Source: Adineta vaga
Lineage: Eukaryota > Rotifera
Direction: 5' to 3'
Length of the DNA stretch: 64,000 bases
NCBI GenBank assembly: GCA_021613535.1
Contig: CP075492.1
Coordinates: forward strand, 4,650,001 to 4,714,000
The notes under the pieces are model-generated. The model had not been told where the DNA came from and did no database searches. It was given only the letters and a program-made list of their open reading frames with translations. A program made the position numbers and the translations under genes. Below, piece by piece: positions 11,095 to 21,846 of this stretch (within the stretch, counting starts at the first letter, position 1; the number at the start of each line of letters is the position of its first letter).

Positions 11095-12172
11095 TTAGTG
11101 TAAAAAATAACGACGTCGTCGAACAGTTGGAGCTGGTTCTGTGAAAATACTAAATGCTGTATTTTGCCTAGTTTGTTGATAATCACCGTTAATTTGATGA
11201 GCAATTATGTTTGACCAATAGGAACTTTTGAATGTTTTCAAAACTTCAGATAATCGTGGATGGGTAGTATTTAGTTGATCATCTCTTCTCAAATATATAA
11301 AGAATTCCATTTGTGTTAAATTTGGAAATTTCTCTTTCAAATAGTTTTCCCAATGTTCACCATTGGCACATAAAAGATCGAGAGTAAATATTTCAATTCC
11401 TAAATGTTCCAGTGTTGGTGGAAGATATTCGAGAATATTTTGTATACGATCAAAACTAATGCTTATGTCGAAAAGTGTACGAAGGGAAAATATACGGAGA
11501 TTTGAAGATGAAGTTTCAATTGGTTCCGCATCGGGAAAGTGTGCGATTTGCAAATTTAAATTTAGACATGTTAATTCAGGACAGATATTAAGTAAACGTT
11601 GAAAATCTTTGATTGATCGAAGTGAAACAGCAAGTTGTTTGATTGTAGACTTTTTTTGTTCCGAAGAAGAGAAGTTCGTTAAGGGACTAGTTGAACTAAT
11701 AAAGACTGAGTGAAGGTTAACATTATCGATAAAAAGAACGTCGGAGTATTCAATTGTTGATATAGTAAATATGTTTAAATCGGTCAGATGCGGTAGTAAC
11801 TAAAAAGAAAAGAAGCAGATTTAGAGCTCTGTTTGTTTTTATTGATGAAATTACCGGAAAGGGTTTGAGTTGTGTTTGAATGAGGGTTAATTCTCGAATA
11901 TTTGATGCTAAAGAAACTTGTTCTGTAGATAATCGAGTATTTTTGATGGTCAGTGATTGAAGTTTAGATCCAATAACTGATAAAAGTTCTCGACTTTGTT
12001 CTTGTTGATCTTGACTATTGTTCTGAAGCATCAATAAGTTACAAAATTGTGAAATCGTACAATTTAATCGATAATTTAAATTTAAGAATCCATGAATAAT
12101 ATAATATTGATTTAAAAATTGACAAATTATCAAAAGAAGTTCATCGGGTAAATCTTCGAAAACTGTTGCCAT
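11095..12172 (-). CDS. F-box protein with leucine-rich C-terminal region
   Basis: Exons 12172-11855 and 11799-11095 (55 bp intron) give 340 aa. Residues about 5-45 form an F-box (FEDLPDELLLIICQFL then a Y/L-rich helix), expected to bind Skp1 in SCF ubiquitin ligases. The remainder has irregular leucine-rich segments, such as ITLTLIQ- and CLNLNLQIA-type strands, likely a substrate-binding solenoid. It is one of several F-box genes in this window (see 54626 and 59649), a lineage-expanded type with no clear orthologue. Confidence 0.8.
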
Positions 12173-12792
12173 GAAATGAACTTCTTCACGAGAGAAAACA
12201 ATCAGAGTAAATGGTTTGCAAAAAGTGTTACAGCAGAATAGACGTATAATTGAGTGTCAACAAATGAGTCATGATTATCGTGTTGTAATATGCTGAGTCA
12301 TGCAACTACCAAAAAAGGAAGAAGTGAAGAGTATATACATACAAGTCTATATGACATATAGATTACTTTACACAGGAAAAAGAGCAAAGTTTATGCTTTA
12401 GTTTTTAAGAAAACTTAATAAGCAATAAATGTTTATATGCGTTTTGATTTCTAAGGAAAATCTTCTCGTTGTCCATGACCTTTGAGGATAATCAGATAAG
12501 AATAAAGTGCACTGTAATCAATAAATTTTTAGGAATAGATTTAAATTTATCTTATAATTATTCGATAAACTTTGCTCATCGAATGAAATGATCGTTTTGT
12601 AAAAGAAATCTTCTCGTTTAGAAATGGAACTTCAGTTGATTTTCGAGATAATTCAATCGATCATTGTCGCTTTTTCATGGTTACTTTTAGCACCTAAATG
12701 CAAACAAGGTTTTCCGTCACGGTCATAACTTATGATCATGTGTTAGAAAACTTTTTCTTTCTGCTTATTAGAATTTCGTTTTTTTTCTCTCT
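12173..12792. other. Intergenic, no gene seen
   Basis: AT-rich spacer between the F-box gene and the cupin gene, which point away from each other. No conserved element is obvious apart from the TATA box annotated next to the cupin gene. Confidence 0.4.
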
Positions 12793-12799
12793 ATATAAC
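12793..12799 (+). promoter_or_regulatory. TATA box of the cupin gene
   Basis: TATATAA lies 141 bp before the chosen ATG. Transcription starting about 30 bp downstream would exclude the in-frame ATGs at 12802 and 12814, which supports the start at 12940. Confidence 0.55.
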
Positions 12800-12939
12800 T
12801 TATGAAGGTTAAAATGAAAAGATTCTGTTTTCTGTCTTATCATGATGATGAGTCATCTAAGTTAGCCTTTCTTCTTTCTATATTTACCCATTCTATTTAT
12901 CATTTATCTCATTCAAATAAAAGAAAAACAACAACAACA

Positions 12940-13674
12940 ATGCAACTTCGTTCTGATCTTTCAATTCCTCATGTAGTTGATTCAAATTTAATTCCATTTG
13001 TTGATTCACCAACTGCAGGTGTTCAACGTCGAATGTTAGATCGAATTGGTGATGAAGTAGCTCGTGCTACGACGATTGTCAAATACGATCCATTCGCACG
13101 ATTTCCTCGTCATACGCATGGTGGTGGTGAAGAATTTGTTATTTTAGATGGAATCTTTTCCGATGATCTTTCCGGTGATCATGGTCCGATGAGTTATTGT
13201 CGACATGGTATAGGCACAACACACGAACCATGGACAGGTGAACAAGGTGCTGTTTTATTAGTAAAACTTCGTCAAATGAATGATCGAACTGAAACACCGA
13301 TAACAATCATTGATACTGAAGCTTCGAAGGAATGGAAAAAAGATTCCGATGGAAAACGACAACGATTAGAATTGTTTTCAAATTCAAACACTGGCGAACA
13401 TGTTTGGATGGAAAAATGGGAAGAAGGCTTTGACAATTCTGAATGGATTGTTGGACAAGGTGGTGAAGAAATTTTTGTATTGAAAGGTGATATGAGTTTC
13501 GAAAATATTGATGGAAGTAACGATGAAAATAATAAACATAATTGTAAACAAGGATTTTGGATTCGACGACCAAATGAATGGGTAGGAAGAAAATTTCATG
13601 TGAAAAGTGAACATGGTTGTCAATTATTTATTAAAAGTGGACATTTAGCTATGAAACTTGATGAAATACGATAG
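12940..13674 (+). CDS. ChrR-like double-cupin protein, intronless
   Basis: A single exon of 244 aa starting MQLRSDLSIPH. The first cupin motif is RFPRHTHGGGEEFVILDG, with H58, H60 and E64 as metal ligands. The pattern resembles the C-terminal cupin of bacterial ChrR anti-sigma factors, followed by MSYCRHGIGTTHEPWT and LLVKLRQM. A second cupin unit (about 150-240) contains GQGGEEIFVLKG. The zinc-binding anti-sigma helix of ChrR is absent, so this is a free-standing cupin, possibly an oxidoreductase or sugar/peroxide-related enzyme. The in-frame extension back to 12802 overlaps the promoter and was rejected. Lack of introns and bacterial-type similarity suggest horizontal acquisition. Confidence 0.82.
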   Translation: MQLRSDLSIPHVVDSNLIPFVDSPTAGVQRRMLDRIGDEVARATTIVKYDPFARFPRHTHGGGEEFVILDGIFSDDLSGDHGPMSYCRHGIGTTHEPWTGEQGAVLLVKLRQMNDRTETPITIIDTEASKEWKKDSDGKRQRLELFSNSNTGEHVWMEKWEEGFDNSEWIVGQGGEEIFVLKGDMSFENIDGSNDENNKHNCKQGFWIRRPNEWVGRKFHVKSEHGCQLFIKSGHLAMKLDEIR

Positions 13675-13742
13675 AAATCTTTGAATTTTATTATAAAGAA
13701 ATCACGCTGAAATAGCAAATAAAATCAAAAACAAGAATTATT

Positions 13743-15293
13743 TTATTCCTCAAACGACCATGATATTCCATTTTCACGTAAAAGAATTTCTAATGGTCGT
13801 TCGGTTTTCCACAAAAGTTCTTTATACCAATCGATCAGATCGGATCGAAGATAATCTTCGATCTTATCAACATTAAATTTCTTCTTCATTATTCGTTTAA
13901 ATACTTCTAAACCAATTTTATATGAACAAGCTTGACCTGGTAAAATTCGATAACGATAAACTTCTGCTGTTATACATTCTTCACCTATTGTTAAATATAA
14001 TTTAGCTAATTGTATGACTTGTTGAGGTGTTTGCCCTTCGACATGTAAAAGTATCTCGGCAATAATTCGAAATGTACGAAGAATATTTGCTTGTAGATAT
14101 CCAAAATAAATCCATGGATCCTTTAACAAACCATCACCTAAATGTTCAGAAAATAATCCCCATCCTTCGGTAAAACCATTGCATGGTGTAGAAAGAATTG
14201 TCGTTAGATAATTATGATTTGGTGAATGAAATGATATATCAAATTGTAAATGATGTCCTGGTATTGTTTCATGTAATGTTAAATTTTCGACGGAATATTT
14301 CGCATCACCATTATTCCAATTACAAACATTTAAATAGAATTTATCTTTGAAATAATAACCACGAGAAAGTAATGGATTATCAAGAATAATAAGACCAGGT
14401 GGATTAAATTCCTTGAATTGTTTTTCATAAATAAATATTTGTCGATATTTTTCAATACTTATTTCATATGTATTGATCATTTCTTCTTTTGATAACCAAT
14501 GTTGACTTGAATCTTTTCCGACAAGTACCATTTTTTCATAAACTGATTTCATTTTATCTTCAGATGAAATCAATAATTGATCACAAATTTCATTTGCTTT
14601 ATTCATTAATTCATCTAAATGTTTTTGTGCCCATCGTTTGATTTGTTTGAAATCATCGACACATTTCAATTTCAATCCGGTATTATATTCGAAATAGAAT
14701 TGATAAATTTCCGGTTCGAATTGACTAAGACCTTCTTCCGAATGTTCGGACCATTTAGGATCTTTAATTAAATCAATTAAATACGCTTTCAATCGATCTG
14801 TTTCTTGTAAAAATAAACGAAAATATGTTTTATATTCATCATTTGTGACTTCATCAGGTAAAGGATCAAAATCAAGATTTGATATGAACTTTTCTAAGAG
14901 AAATTTATTGAAAAATTTCGATGCTTTCAAATCGATTGTTTTGTAGAGATGAATAATATGATCAGTAATATCGGGTAATAAATGTTTATGCTGGTAAAGA
15001 TTAGTAAATGTTGGTTGAGTTATAAGAATTGGATTGGATAAAATAAAATAGATCGAAAGAAAATAATTATCAAAATAAGTTTCACTGATTTCATAAAGAA
15101 ATTTTCGTCGAGGATCAGTTTCAATTTGATAATAATATTCTTCTAAATCTGTTAATTGATGTTTGAGTGCATAATCATGTAGAGCTGTCTGATAAGCATT
15201 GTAGTCACGAAATAATTTGAATGTATCAATTGGAGTTTGATGATTAGAATTAGATTCTAAATCAAATCTTTGTATCAGATATTTATCCATCAA
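13743..15293 (-). CDS. DUF885 family protein (metallopeptidase-like), intronless
   Basis: A single exon of 516 aa. The defining motif H341-ETIPGHHLQ and the downstream TEGWGLFSEHLG match DUF885 proteins, a zinc-peptidase-like fold common in bacteria. Two histidines and two glutamates are in place for metal binding. There is no signal peptide, so it is probably cytosolic. It is convergent with the cupin gene (68 bp apart); both lack introns and both have mainly bacterial relatives. A decayed fragment of a related sequence lies near 23665-23900. The substrate is unknown; a peptidase role is inferred from the fold. Confidence 0.82.
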   Translation of the reverse strand: MMDKYLIQRFDLESNSNHQTPIDTFKLFRDYNAYQTALHDYALKHQLTDLEEYYYQIETDPRRKFLYEISETYFDNYFLSIYFILSNPILITQPTFTNLYQHKHLLPDITDHIIHLYKTIDLKASKFFNKFLLEKFISNLDFDPLPDEVTNDEYKTYFRLFLQETDRLKAYLIDLIKDPKWSEHSEEGLSQFEPEIYQFYFEYNTGLKLKCVDDFKQIKRWAQKHLDELMNKANEICDQLLISSEDKMKSVYEKMVLVGKDSSQHWLSKEEMINTYEISIEKYRQIFIYEKQFKEFNPPGLIILDNPLLSRGYYFKDKFYLNVCNWNNGDAKYSVENLTLHETIPGHHLQFDISFHSPNHNYLTTILSTPCNGFTEGWGLFSEHLGDGLLKDPWIYFGYLQANILRTFRIIAEILLHVEGQTPQQVIQLAKLYLTIGEECITAEVYRYRILPGQACSYKIGLEVFKRIMKKKFNVDKIEDYLRSDLIDWYKELLWKTERPLEILLRENGISWSFEE

Positions 15294-15589
15294 CTACAAA
15301 AAAAAGAATAACTCGGATCGCAGATAACTAGGTGGGTTTTAATTGATCAATTATCTGCTTCAATAATATCTCGAATGGATATTTCATCTTCGTACGACAT
15401 CTAGATCACAGAAAAATAGAGCGTGTAGGTTTGATTTCAATTTATCGAAAAAATTCAAAAATAGCAACTATAATAGTTAAATAAAAAGTTTAAAATGATT
15501 TGTTCTGATGTTGATTAGTTTATTGAATGGAAGACGAAAAAAAGAAAAATCGTAGTTTATGTTTTCTCCAATGGATATGCACGATGAAA

Positions 15590-17120
15590 TTATGCACATG
15601 GCTTTTGGACGTTATTTTTGTATCCTTCACCTAGACTGTCACGTGAATCATAACTTATAACAATAAACATCGATTTCTTATCATTTGTAAAAGCTCGTCC
15701 AACACCTAATTTGGTTGTACTTTTCCAAATGATCTTTGGAAAATATTTTGTGAATGAAAAGTCTGGACTGTCATATTTATAGTACTTGTGTTCATTGTAA
15801 AAATTATCAACAACGACAGAACCTATATCAAATGAGAAAAAAAAACATGTATTCAGATCAAAAACAGACTATATTGTCGTCGTGTATATTTACCATGAAG
15901 TGCTGCATCACCTTTACCATAATACACGGATTGCATTTTGCTTGCATCATAGTCAGGTGGAGTAATATCAGCAGCTGCTAATTTATCGGCCAAATCTTGT
16001 GAAACTTTGTTAAGATCATTGTCTAATGTCAAGTCAGACACACAATGCATCTTTCGTTTTTCATTGTGACGTGCTAAGACTTCCTTTCGAACTATTTTCA
16101 CTGGTTCACCTAATCGAATACGCTTTTGTGGAGCTAGATGAGAAAGAAGATGGAACAGCTTAGTTGATTTTAAAGCTTTAGCGAAACGAATCAACGATTA
16201 GTTTGTAGTTCACATTTGACAAAACAAGAGACAATAATAAAATTGTTGTTCTATTCAATTACTTACCCAAGCAAGAACCAGTTAAAAAGCCTTCACTCTC
16301 CATATAAGTGCCTAAGCTATTGAAAAGGTAACATTTCTTGTCATATGTACCATAGAGCCATCCAAAACACGTATTTACACCATCACATTTTCCCATACAA
16401 TTTTCCACTGTGGCAATGTCTGTGAGTGTGTCTATCGTATTGCCAGGATATTGACCACTTTTGTTTTCGACACACTTTGTTTTTAAATTCGTTCCTGAAA
16501 GAATGTAGAGAGTACGAATTGTCGAATTTTAAACAGAAAGCATGTGACTTTGGAGTGAGTGATAAGAAATCGGAGTAAAGAGAAAGATTTGATCGAGAAG
16601 TTAGTTTTGATTGATAGAAGAAGAGATGTTTTGTGACATGGCAATTCTCCTCGTCACTTACCAACACATGATCCTGATCGAACACCAGACACAGCAACGA
16701 CACCCTTTATATTAGTTAAACCCCAACACATTTTTGAGTCAGGTTTATATGACCATCCCATACATTTGGCATCTATATCACATCTATCCATACAACTTTG
16801 AGTTGAATCAATACCAGGTATACTCAATGCTTCGTCTCCATTCCATTGATATCCTTCTAGAATATCTGCTGTACAGTCACCTTCTGCTTCCGCTCCTAAA
16901 CAGTACCGATGTGTCTTTGCATAATATTAGGGAGACTGTTTGATATCTTACTTCTGTTAAAGAATAATTGATGATCACTGCTTAGTTCCAATCGACGTAA
17001 GAGATGTTGAAGACGTTTGATTTGTGAATAATCACCTTTCGTTTTCTGATAGCGATATGCTTGAACATCACAGTTCGATATGAGTAATGCTATGATGAGT
17101 ATTCCAGTTCGAAATTCCAT
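15590..17120 (-). CDS. Secreted PAN-PAN-CAP protein, copy A
   Basis: Exons 17120-16952, 16895-16662, 16494-16267, 16133-15894 and 15822-15590 give 367 aa. The signal peptide spans about 1-21. Two PAN/apple-like modules follow (about 57-134 and 135-210), each on its own exon and built on CxxxCD...C.GW.Y......C. The C-terminal CAP (SCP/PR-1) domain, on exons 4-5, has LARHNEKRKMHC, FTKYFPKIIWKSTTKLGVGRA and a terminal NNVQKPCA. CAP proteins are secreted and act in sterol binding, immunity or parasitism; PAN modules bind carbohydrate or protein. The gene is head-to-head with astacin copy A, 840 bp between starts. Copy B at 26035-27564 is nearly identical, introns included. Confidence 0.88.
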
Positions 17121-17960
17121 TGATCAATGTGATTAATTTCTAAAAGTATAACACAATGAAACGACACTTGAAGGACAACGGTATACAAAACGAAATAAAA
17201 ATTATCTCTGCATAAATCCTACATTTATATTCAGATAAAAAAGAAATGAGAGAATGAAACCTCCTGTGACATACGATTTGTGACGAGTGAAGATTCGTTT
17301 TCTTAAGAAGAGCATGAATAATAAACATGAAAAACAAAAAGTATCAGTAATATTATATTTCTTCCCTCTATACAGACTTTTCAAGTGTGACGGATTCATC
17401 ACGACATAAACCAGATTAGTTATTCCTATTTTTCTGTTAACGCATATGTCGTCAAATGTGAATATCAAGTAAGAAAAAAATTTAATTGAAATAATATTTA
17501 TTGTGTTTTTTTGTTTTTCAGTGTGAAAGGAAAAAAAAGGTGGAGAGTAATGATGTTTTTCTTTCGATATAGGCGTACCAAGTATCAGTCATACCTTGCT
17601 GAAAACGAAACAATCATAATGACCTTTGATCGTTTTTTTTATCCCGAGTAAATCAAGATTCACGTTTTTGGTAAAATGTTCATATCTTATTGTTTAATCT
17701 TTGTTGATTAGACATCAAACCGGTAATTAGATAAACGACACACAGAAAAATATGAAAGGTATTAACTCGCTTCTCCGTTCTTTCTCTCTCTCCTTCATGT
17801 CGTTAGATTGACATCCAAATAAAAGTATACGATATTATATTATTTCACCTTCATTTTCGTTTTCTGATGAATATCGTTTGTATCTGTTTTTCTACTGTTA
17901 CATACTAACATATATTATTCACAAGAATCTGCATCTAAACATTCTCTTTCATTCTAGAAA
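17121..17960. promoter_or_regulatory. Head-to-head promoter region, CAP/astacin pair A
   Basis: This 840 bp spacer separates the CAP-PAN start from the astacin start. On the CAP side an AG acceptor (17140-17141) lies 19 nt before the ATG; on the astacin side TTCTAG (17956-17957) lies 3 nt before the ATG. A block around 17828-17848 containing ACGATATTATATTATTTCA is shared with the equivalent spacer of pair B. Most of the rest is diverged from pair B although the flanking genes are almost identical. Confidence 0.55.
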
Positions 17961-18836
17961 ATGTTACGTGTTTCGTGTCTTCTTTTATCTTATTTCCTTC
18001 TGTCATCCAGTGCCTTTCGATGCGATTATAAACATGATAAACGTGTTGATATCGAAGGCATTCAGAAATGGCCTGACAACACGATTCCTTATGAAATCGA
18101 TGATGCCTACTCTCCAAGCGAAAGACAATTAATTGCAGAAAGTCTTGCTGAACTCAGCACCAAAACAGACAACTGTGTCCGTTTTATTCCTCGTACTGAT
18201 TCACATCCAAATTATGTACGTGTACTTAGTAAAACTGGGTAAGTACTACTTGTGATGTTTTTCAAATAATAAGATATAAAAGTGAATATCATACGAACAT
18301 TCGAAGATGTTGGTCGGGTGTCGGTATGTCATGGCAAGGCGGTCTTCAAGAACTATCACTCGATCGAAGTGGTTGTATGACAAAAGATACTGTTATACAT
18401 GAATTTCTTCATGCACTTGGATTCAATCATGAACAAACACGTCCAGATAGAAACCAATATATCAAGGTTCTCTATGAAAATGTTCAACCAGGTTAGAACA
18501 ATAACATATCTCCGCTATTCTATTTTCTTAAAACACATTTGATTTAGATCAAAAACATAACTATGACATCAGTCCTGCAGCTGCTATTCAAAGTGCTGGA
18601 TTACCCTATGATTTCAGTAAAGAAGAAAACGTGTTTTTTTTATCGTTTAACATTTCTTTTACTCATTTTCAGATTCAATCATGCACTATGGGTTCAGTGA
18701 CTTCACCTCAAATGGTTTACCAGTAATGGTAACTGTTGCTGATGATACGAAACAATGGCGATATACGATGGGCACAGGAAACAAGTTAACTGAGAGTGAT
18801 TTATTGAAAGTGAAGAAAATATATGGTTGTACTTAA
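17961..18836 (+). CDS. Minimal secreted astacin metalloprotease, copy A
   Basis: Exons 17961-18238, 18307-18491, 18548-18616 and 18673-18836 give 231 aa. After a signal peptide of about 19 residues the protein reads FRCDYKHDKR and then the catalytic domain starting near WPDNTIPYEID. The zinc site is H124-EFLHALGFNHE135 (HExxHxxGxxHE), the Met-turn is S179-IMHY183, and four cysteines match the two canonical disulfides. There is no CUB, EGF or other C-terminal domain. The propeptide is only about 10 residues, with FRCD at the place of the FxGD aspartate switch. It is paired head-to-head with a CAP-PAN gene, which suggests co-expression and a shared extracellular setting. Confidence 0.92.
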
Positions 18837-18964
18837 TTAATGTATTCACTCGTCTAACTACTGATTGACTTATTATGTAATCTGCATTTTTTCTTTTGAC
18901 AAATAATAAATTTTAGTTAGAAAAACATCGTTTATTATCTAATCAAAGAAGAAGAAGAAGAAGA

Positions 18965-19444
18965 GATATGTATCCTTTGTAGGAATCATGGACCATCACA
19001 ACAAATATACCATGTCTATCACTGCTCAGTGCACGACCAACATCTATGCTTGTTGATTTTTTCCAAATAATCTTAGGAAATGTCTTGTATAGGAGAAATC
19101 TGGTATATTATAATCGTAATATTTCTGTACATTACAAAGTTAATCAGTACAAACAAACGTGTATTCAGAAAAAAAAACATTATATTTTTGTTTTTATTCA
19201 CCATAAAAATCATCGAAACCTTCTTTGTAGTAAATATTCACCATTTTACTACTGTCGTATGTCGATTAAGTTTCGTCATCATCATCGAATCGATATGCAA
19301 GTTCTTGAGCTTTTTTTTTAGTTCTTTATCCAATATTAATTGAAGTATAGACTGTTTTGCTCGTTTGAATTTACAACGATCTAATCTATCTCGTCTAAAT
19401 ACACTTATACTAGGAATTGGCATAAATACAAGAACCGGTCGCAT
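18965..19444 (-). pseudogene. Decayed CAP-domain gene fragment
   Basis: The minus strand of 18965-19130 encodes a recognisable CAP last exon (YDYNIPDFSY, then HFPKIIWKKST and VGRA). The region 19238-19400 resembles CAP exon 4 (LDKELKKK) but is frameshifted. No PAN exons or signal exon remain. It sits immediately downstream of astacin A, just as CAP copy C sits immediately downstream of astacin B. It is therefore probably the decayed counterpart of copy C. Confidence 0.7.
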
Positions 19445-19470
19445 CAGAATCTTTCGGCATAATATTCAGA

Positions 19471-20056
19471 GCTGGATGCTATACGGTATAGAATAGTATA
19501 GATCATTTTAACTAATTCTTGCATTATTAATATGAACATTTTAAAAAAACAAAGATTACCTTATATAGATGACATTTAATTAACAATTCGACTTTATCTT
19601 ATCAAAAACTTAATTTATTTCATTTATTATATCATCTATGTATTTTATTGTTCATTTTAATTCGTATGATGATTCGCTTGGATAAAGTCGAATTAACTCC
19701 TGTTTTTTTTTGAGAATAGTGATGATGATTCGTTCCAAGACAATTCTCTAATGTATTTGTATTCTTTAAGTTTGGAACAAAGAAAGTTATTTTTTATTAT
19801 GAAAAGTTTGATAAGTTAATTTCTGAAAATGAATTAATTATCTAAAATAGTTTTGAATTTCTCTTGAGAAATGATATTATTTATTTCACAATGTGTCTAT
19901 TCAATTGGATCAAGAACAAAACAACAAATACATCTCAATATCATAATAGAATCTAGTCTATACTTTTCATCAATATAAAATGGCTATATCGAAGTTTTTT
20001 TTTTCTTTGAATAGTATCTTTACTTTGTATAGTTCTAGATCAAACAACGAAAGATA
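19471..20056. other. Intergenic, no gene seen
   Basis: AT-rich. A TTCTAG acceptor-like site at about 20030-20035 lies just upstream of the peroxiredoxin start and may be a 5'UTR or trans-splice acceptor. Confidence 0.4.
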
Positions 20057-20849
20057 ATGTCAGCTAAAATTGGTAAACCAGCGCCTGATTTCATCGCACC
20101 GGCCGTTATCGATTATGATTTCAAAGATGTTTCATTGAGTAATTATTTAGGCAAATATATTGTACTATTTTTCTATCCATTGGATTTTACATTTGTTTGT
20201 CCGACTGGTAATTTTGAAACACAAAAAGAAAACAAAACAAAATCTGTTTTTCTTCAGAAATTATTGCATTTAGTGACCGTGCAGAAGAATTTCGTGAAAT
20301 TGAATGTGAAGTTTTAGCCTGTTCAACTGATTCACATTATAGTCATTTCGCTTGGTAAGATTATCCAATGATGATACAGATATCTATTGTTTTATTACTA
20401 GGACAACAAAAGAACGGAAACAAGGTGGTTTAGGTAAAATGAATATTCCATTAATATCTGATAAAACTATGGAAATCGCGAGTAAATTTTGTTATTCGTT
20501 TTTAATAAAAACAATCGATCGTTTTGTTCACAGCTAAATATGGTGTATTGAAAGAAGATGAAGGTATTGCATATCGTGGTCTATTCATAATCGATACTCG
20601 TGGTATACTTCGACAAATGACAATTAATGATTTACCTGTTGGCCGTTCTGTTGATGAAACACTTCGATTAGTTCAAGCATTTCAATTTACGGATAAACAT
20701 GGTGAAGGTATAATTAAGTTCTTAGTTCTTTTTTGGTTGATTACATTTTTCTAATATTGACTTTAGTATGTCCAGCTAATTGGAAACCAGGAAAGAAAAC
20801 AATTAATCCAAATTCTAAAACACAAGATCATTCGGATGCATCTCATTAA
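20057..20849 (+). CDS. Typical 2-Cys peroxiredoxin
   Basis: Exons 20057-20207, 20258-20354, 20402-20481, 20534-20707 and 20767-20849 give 194 aa. The peroxidatic cysteine is C48 in FTFVCPT, and the resolving cysteine is C169 in VCPANW. It reduces hydrogen peroxide and alkyl hydroperoxides with thioredoxin. A GGLG motif is present in exon 3, but the tail after VCPANWKPG reads [12 protein letters not shown] and lacks the YF motif. Since GGLG and YF together confer sensitivity to over-oxidation, this form may be robust. There is no targeting peptide, so it is presumably cytosolic. Confidence 0.93.
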
Positions 20850-20995
20850 GTCTTTATAAAACAAAACTCAACGCTTTTCTCTTTCTCTTTTTCTCTCGCT
20901 TCTCATTATTCGAATAAATAACATTGACCTTGACAAGAATAATTATCCTTCAAGAAAATGATTATTTATAGTCGAAAACTAAAAAAACAAATAAT

Positions 20996-21067
20996 GTTCT
21001 GTGCAGGTGTCGAACCTGCGACCTTCTGCGTGTTAAGCAGATGTGATAACCGCTACACCAACAGAAC
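20996..21067 (-). tRNA. tRNA-Val (AAC), copy 1
   Basis: 72 nt on the minus strand. It has a 7 bp acceptor stem (GTTCTGT with ACAGAAC), an anticodon loop TTAACAC with anticodon AAC, and a B box GGTTCGACACC. No intron; CCA is not encoded. Confidence 0.93.
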
Positions 21068-21136
21068 TACATTTTGACCACGTTAATCTCCAAACAAAGA
21101 ATTTCCATAACGAAAACTGAGAAAAAAAATAGAATT

Positions 21137-21208
21137 GTTCTGTGCAGGTGTCGAACCTGCGACCTTCTGCGTGTTAAGCAGATGTGATAACCGCTACACC
21201 AACAGAAC
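21137..21208 (-). tRNA. tRNA-Val (AAC), copy 2
   Basis: Sequence-identical by eye to copy 1, 141 bp further on. The spacer between copies 1 and 2 is repeated between copies 2 and 3, showing tandem duplication of gene plus flank. Confidence 0.93.
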
Positions 21209-21287
21209 TACATTTTGACCACGTTAATCTCCAAACAAAGAATTTCCATAACAAAAACTGGAAAAAAATTTAAAAAAAAATAGAACT

Positions 21288-21359
21288 GTTCTGTGCAGGT
21301 GTCGAACCTGCGACCTTCTGCGTGTTAAGCAGATGTGATAACCGCTACACCAACAGAAC
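21288..21359 (-). tRNA. tRNA-Val (AAC), copy 3
   Basis: Third tandem copy, 151 bp from copy 2, with the same stems, anticodon AAC and B box. The spacer has a short A-rich expansion relative to the first unit. Confidence 0.93.
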
Positions 21360-21846
21360 ATGTTCTATTGTTAAGTTTATTTTAAAATCAATATGATCAT
21401 CATATACATACCTCCCCACCTTCGTTTTTCGTACACAATTAGAAATCAATTATCAATTTGTTCCTTTTTTTAACAACATATATTCACATATTTAAAATAA
21501 ACATCGCTACCATTTCGAGAGACGTTTTTTTTCTACCTGATTGAATCTTGTACAAATTAGCAAAACAGTATTTTATTAGTCAGTAGAGAAAAAAAAACAC
21601 ATGTAGAAATACATACAGTTTGATAAATGCACGAAAAAGAAGTATCTTTTATCGTAGTAATTACTCTTTTCTAGCCAATCTAGTTGAGCTACGCATCATT
21701 ACATGTCATTTTACATATATAAAAATACAGGTATGTTTTTGTTTTCGTCCTTGACTGAGAAATCACGACGCACATCATTCATTTATTGATATTTTTATTT
21801 TCGACCAAGAACATATATACACTTCCTTAGTTAGAGGTAAATAGAC
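21360..21846. other. Intergenic, no gene seen
   Basis: AT-rich spacer between the tRNA array and the kinase gene. Nothing recognisable. Confidence 0.4.

Noticed and set aside
12802-12939. In-frame N-terminal extension of the cupin protein
   Set aside because: It begins 9 bp after the TATA box and is unlike the family; transcription should start downstream of these ATGs.
20996-21359. CRISPR-like array of identical spaced repeats
   Set aside because: The 72 nt repeats fold as tRNA-Val with an AAC anticodon; the setting is eukaryotic.
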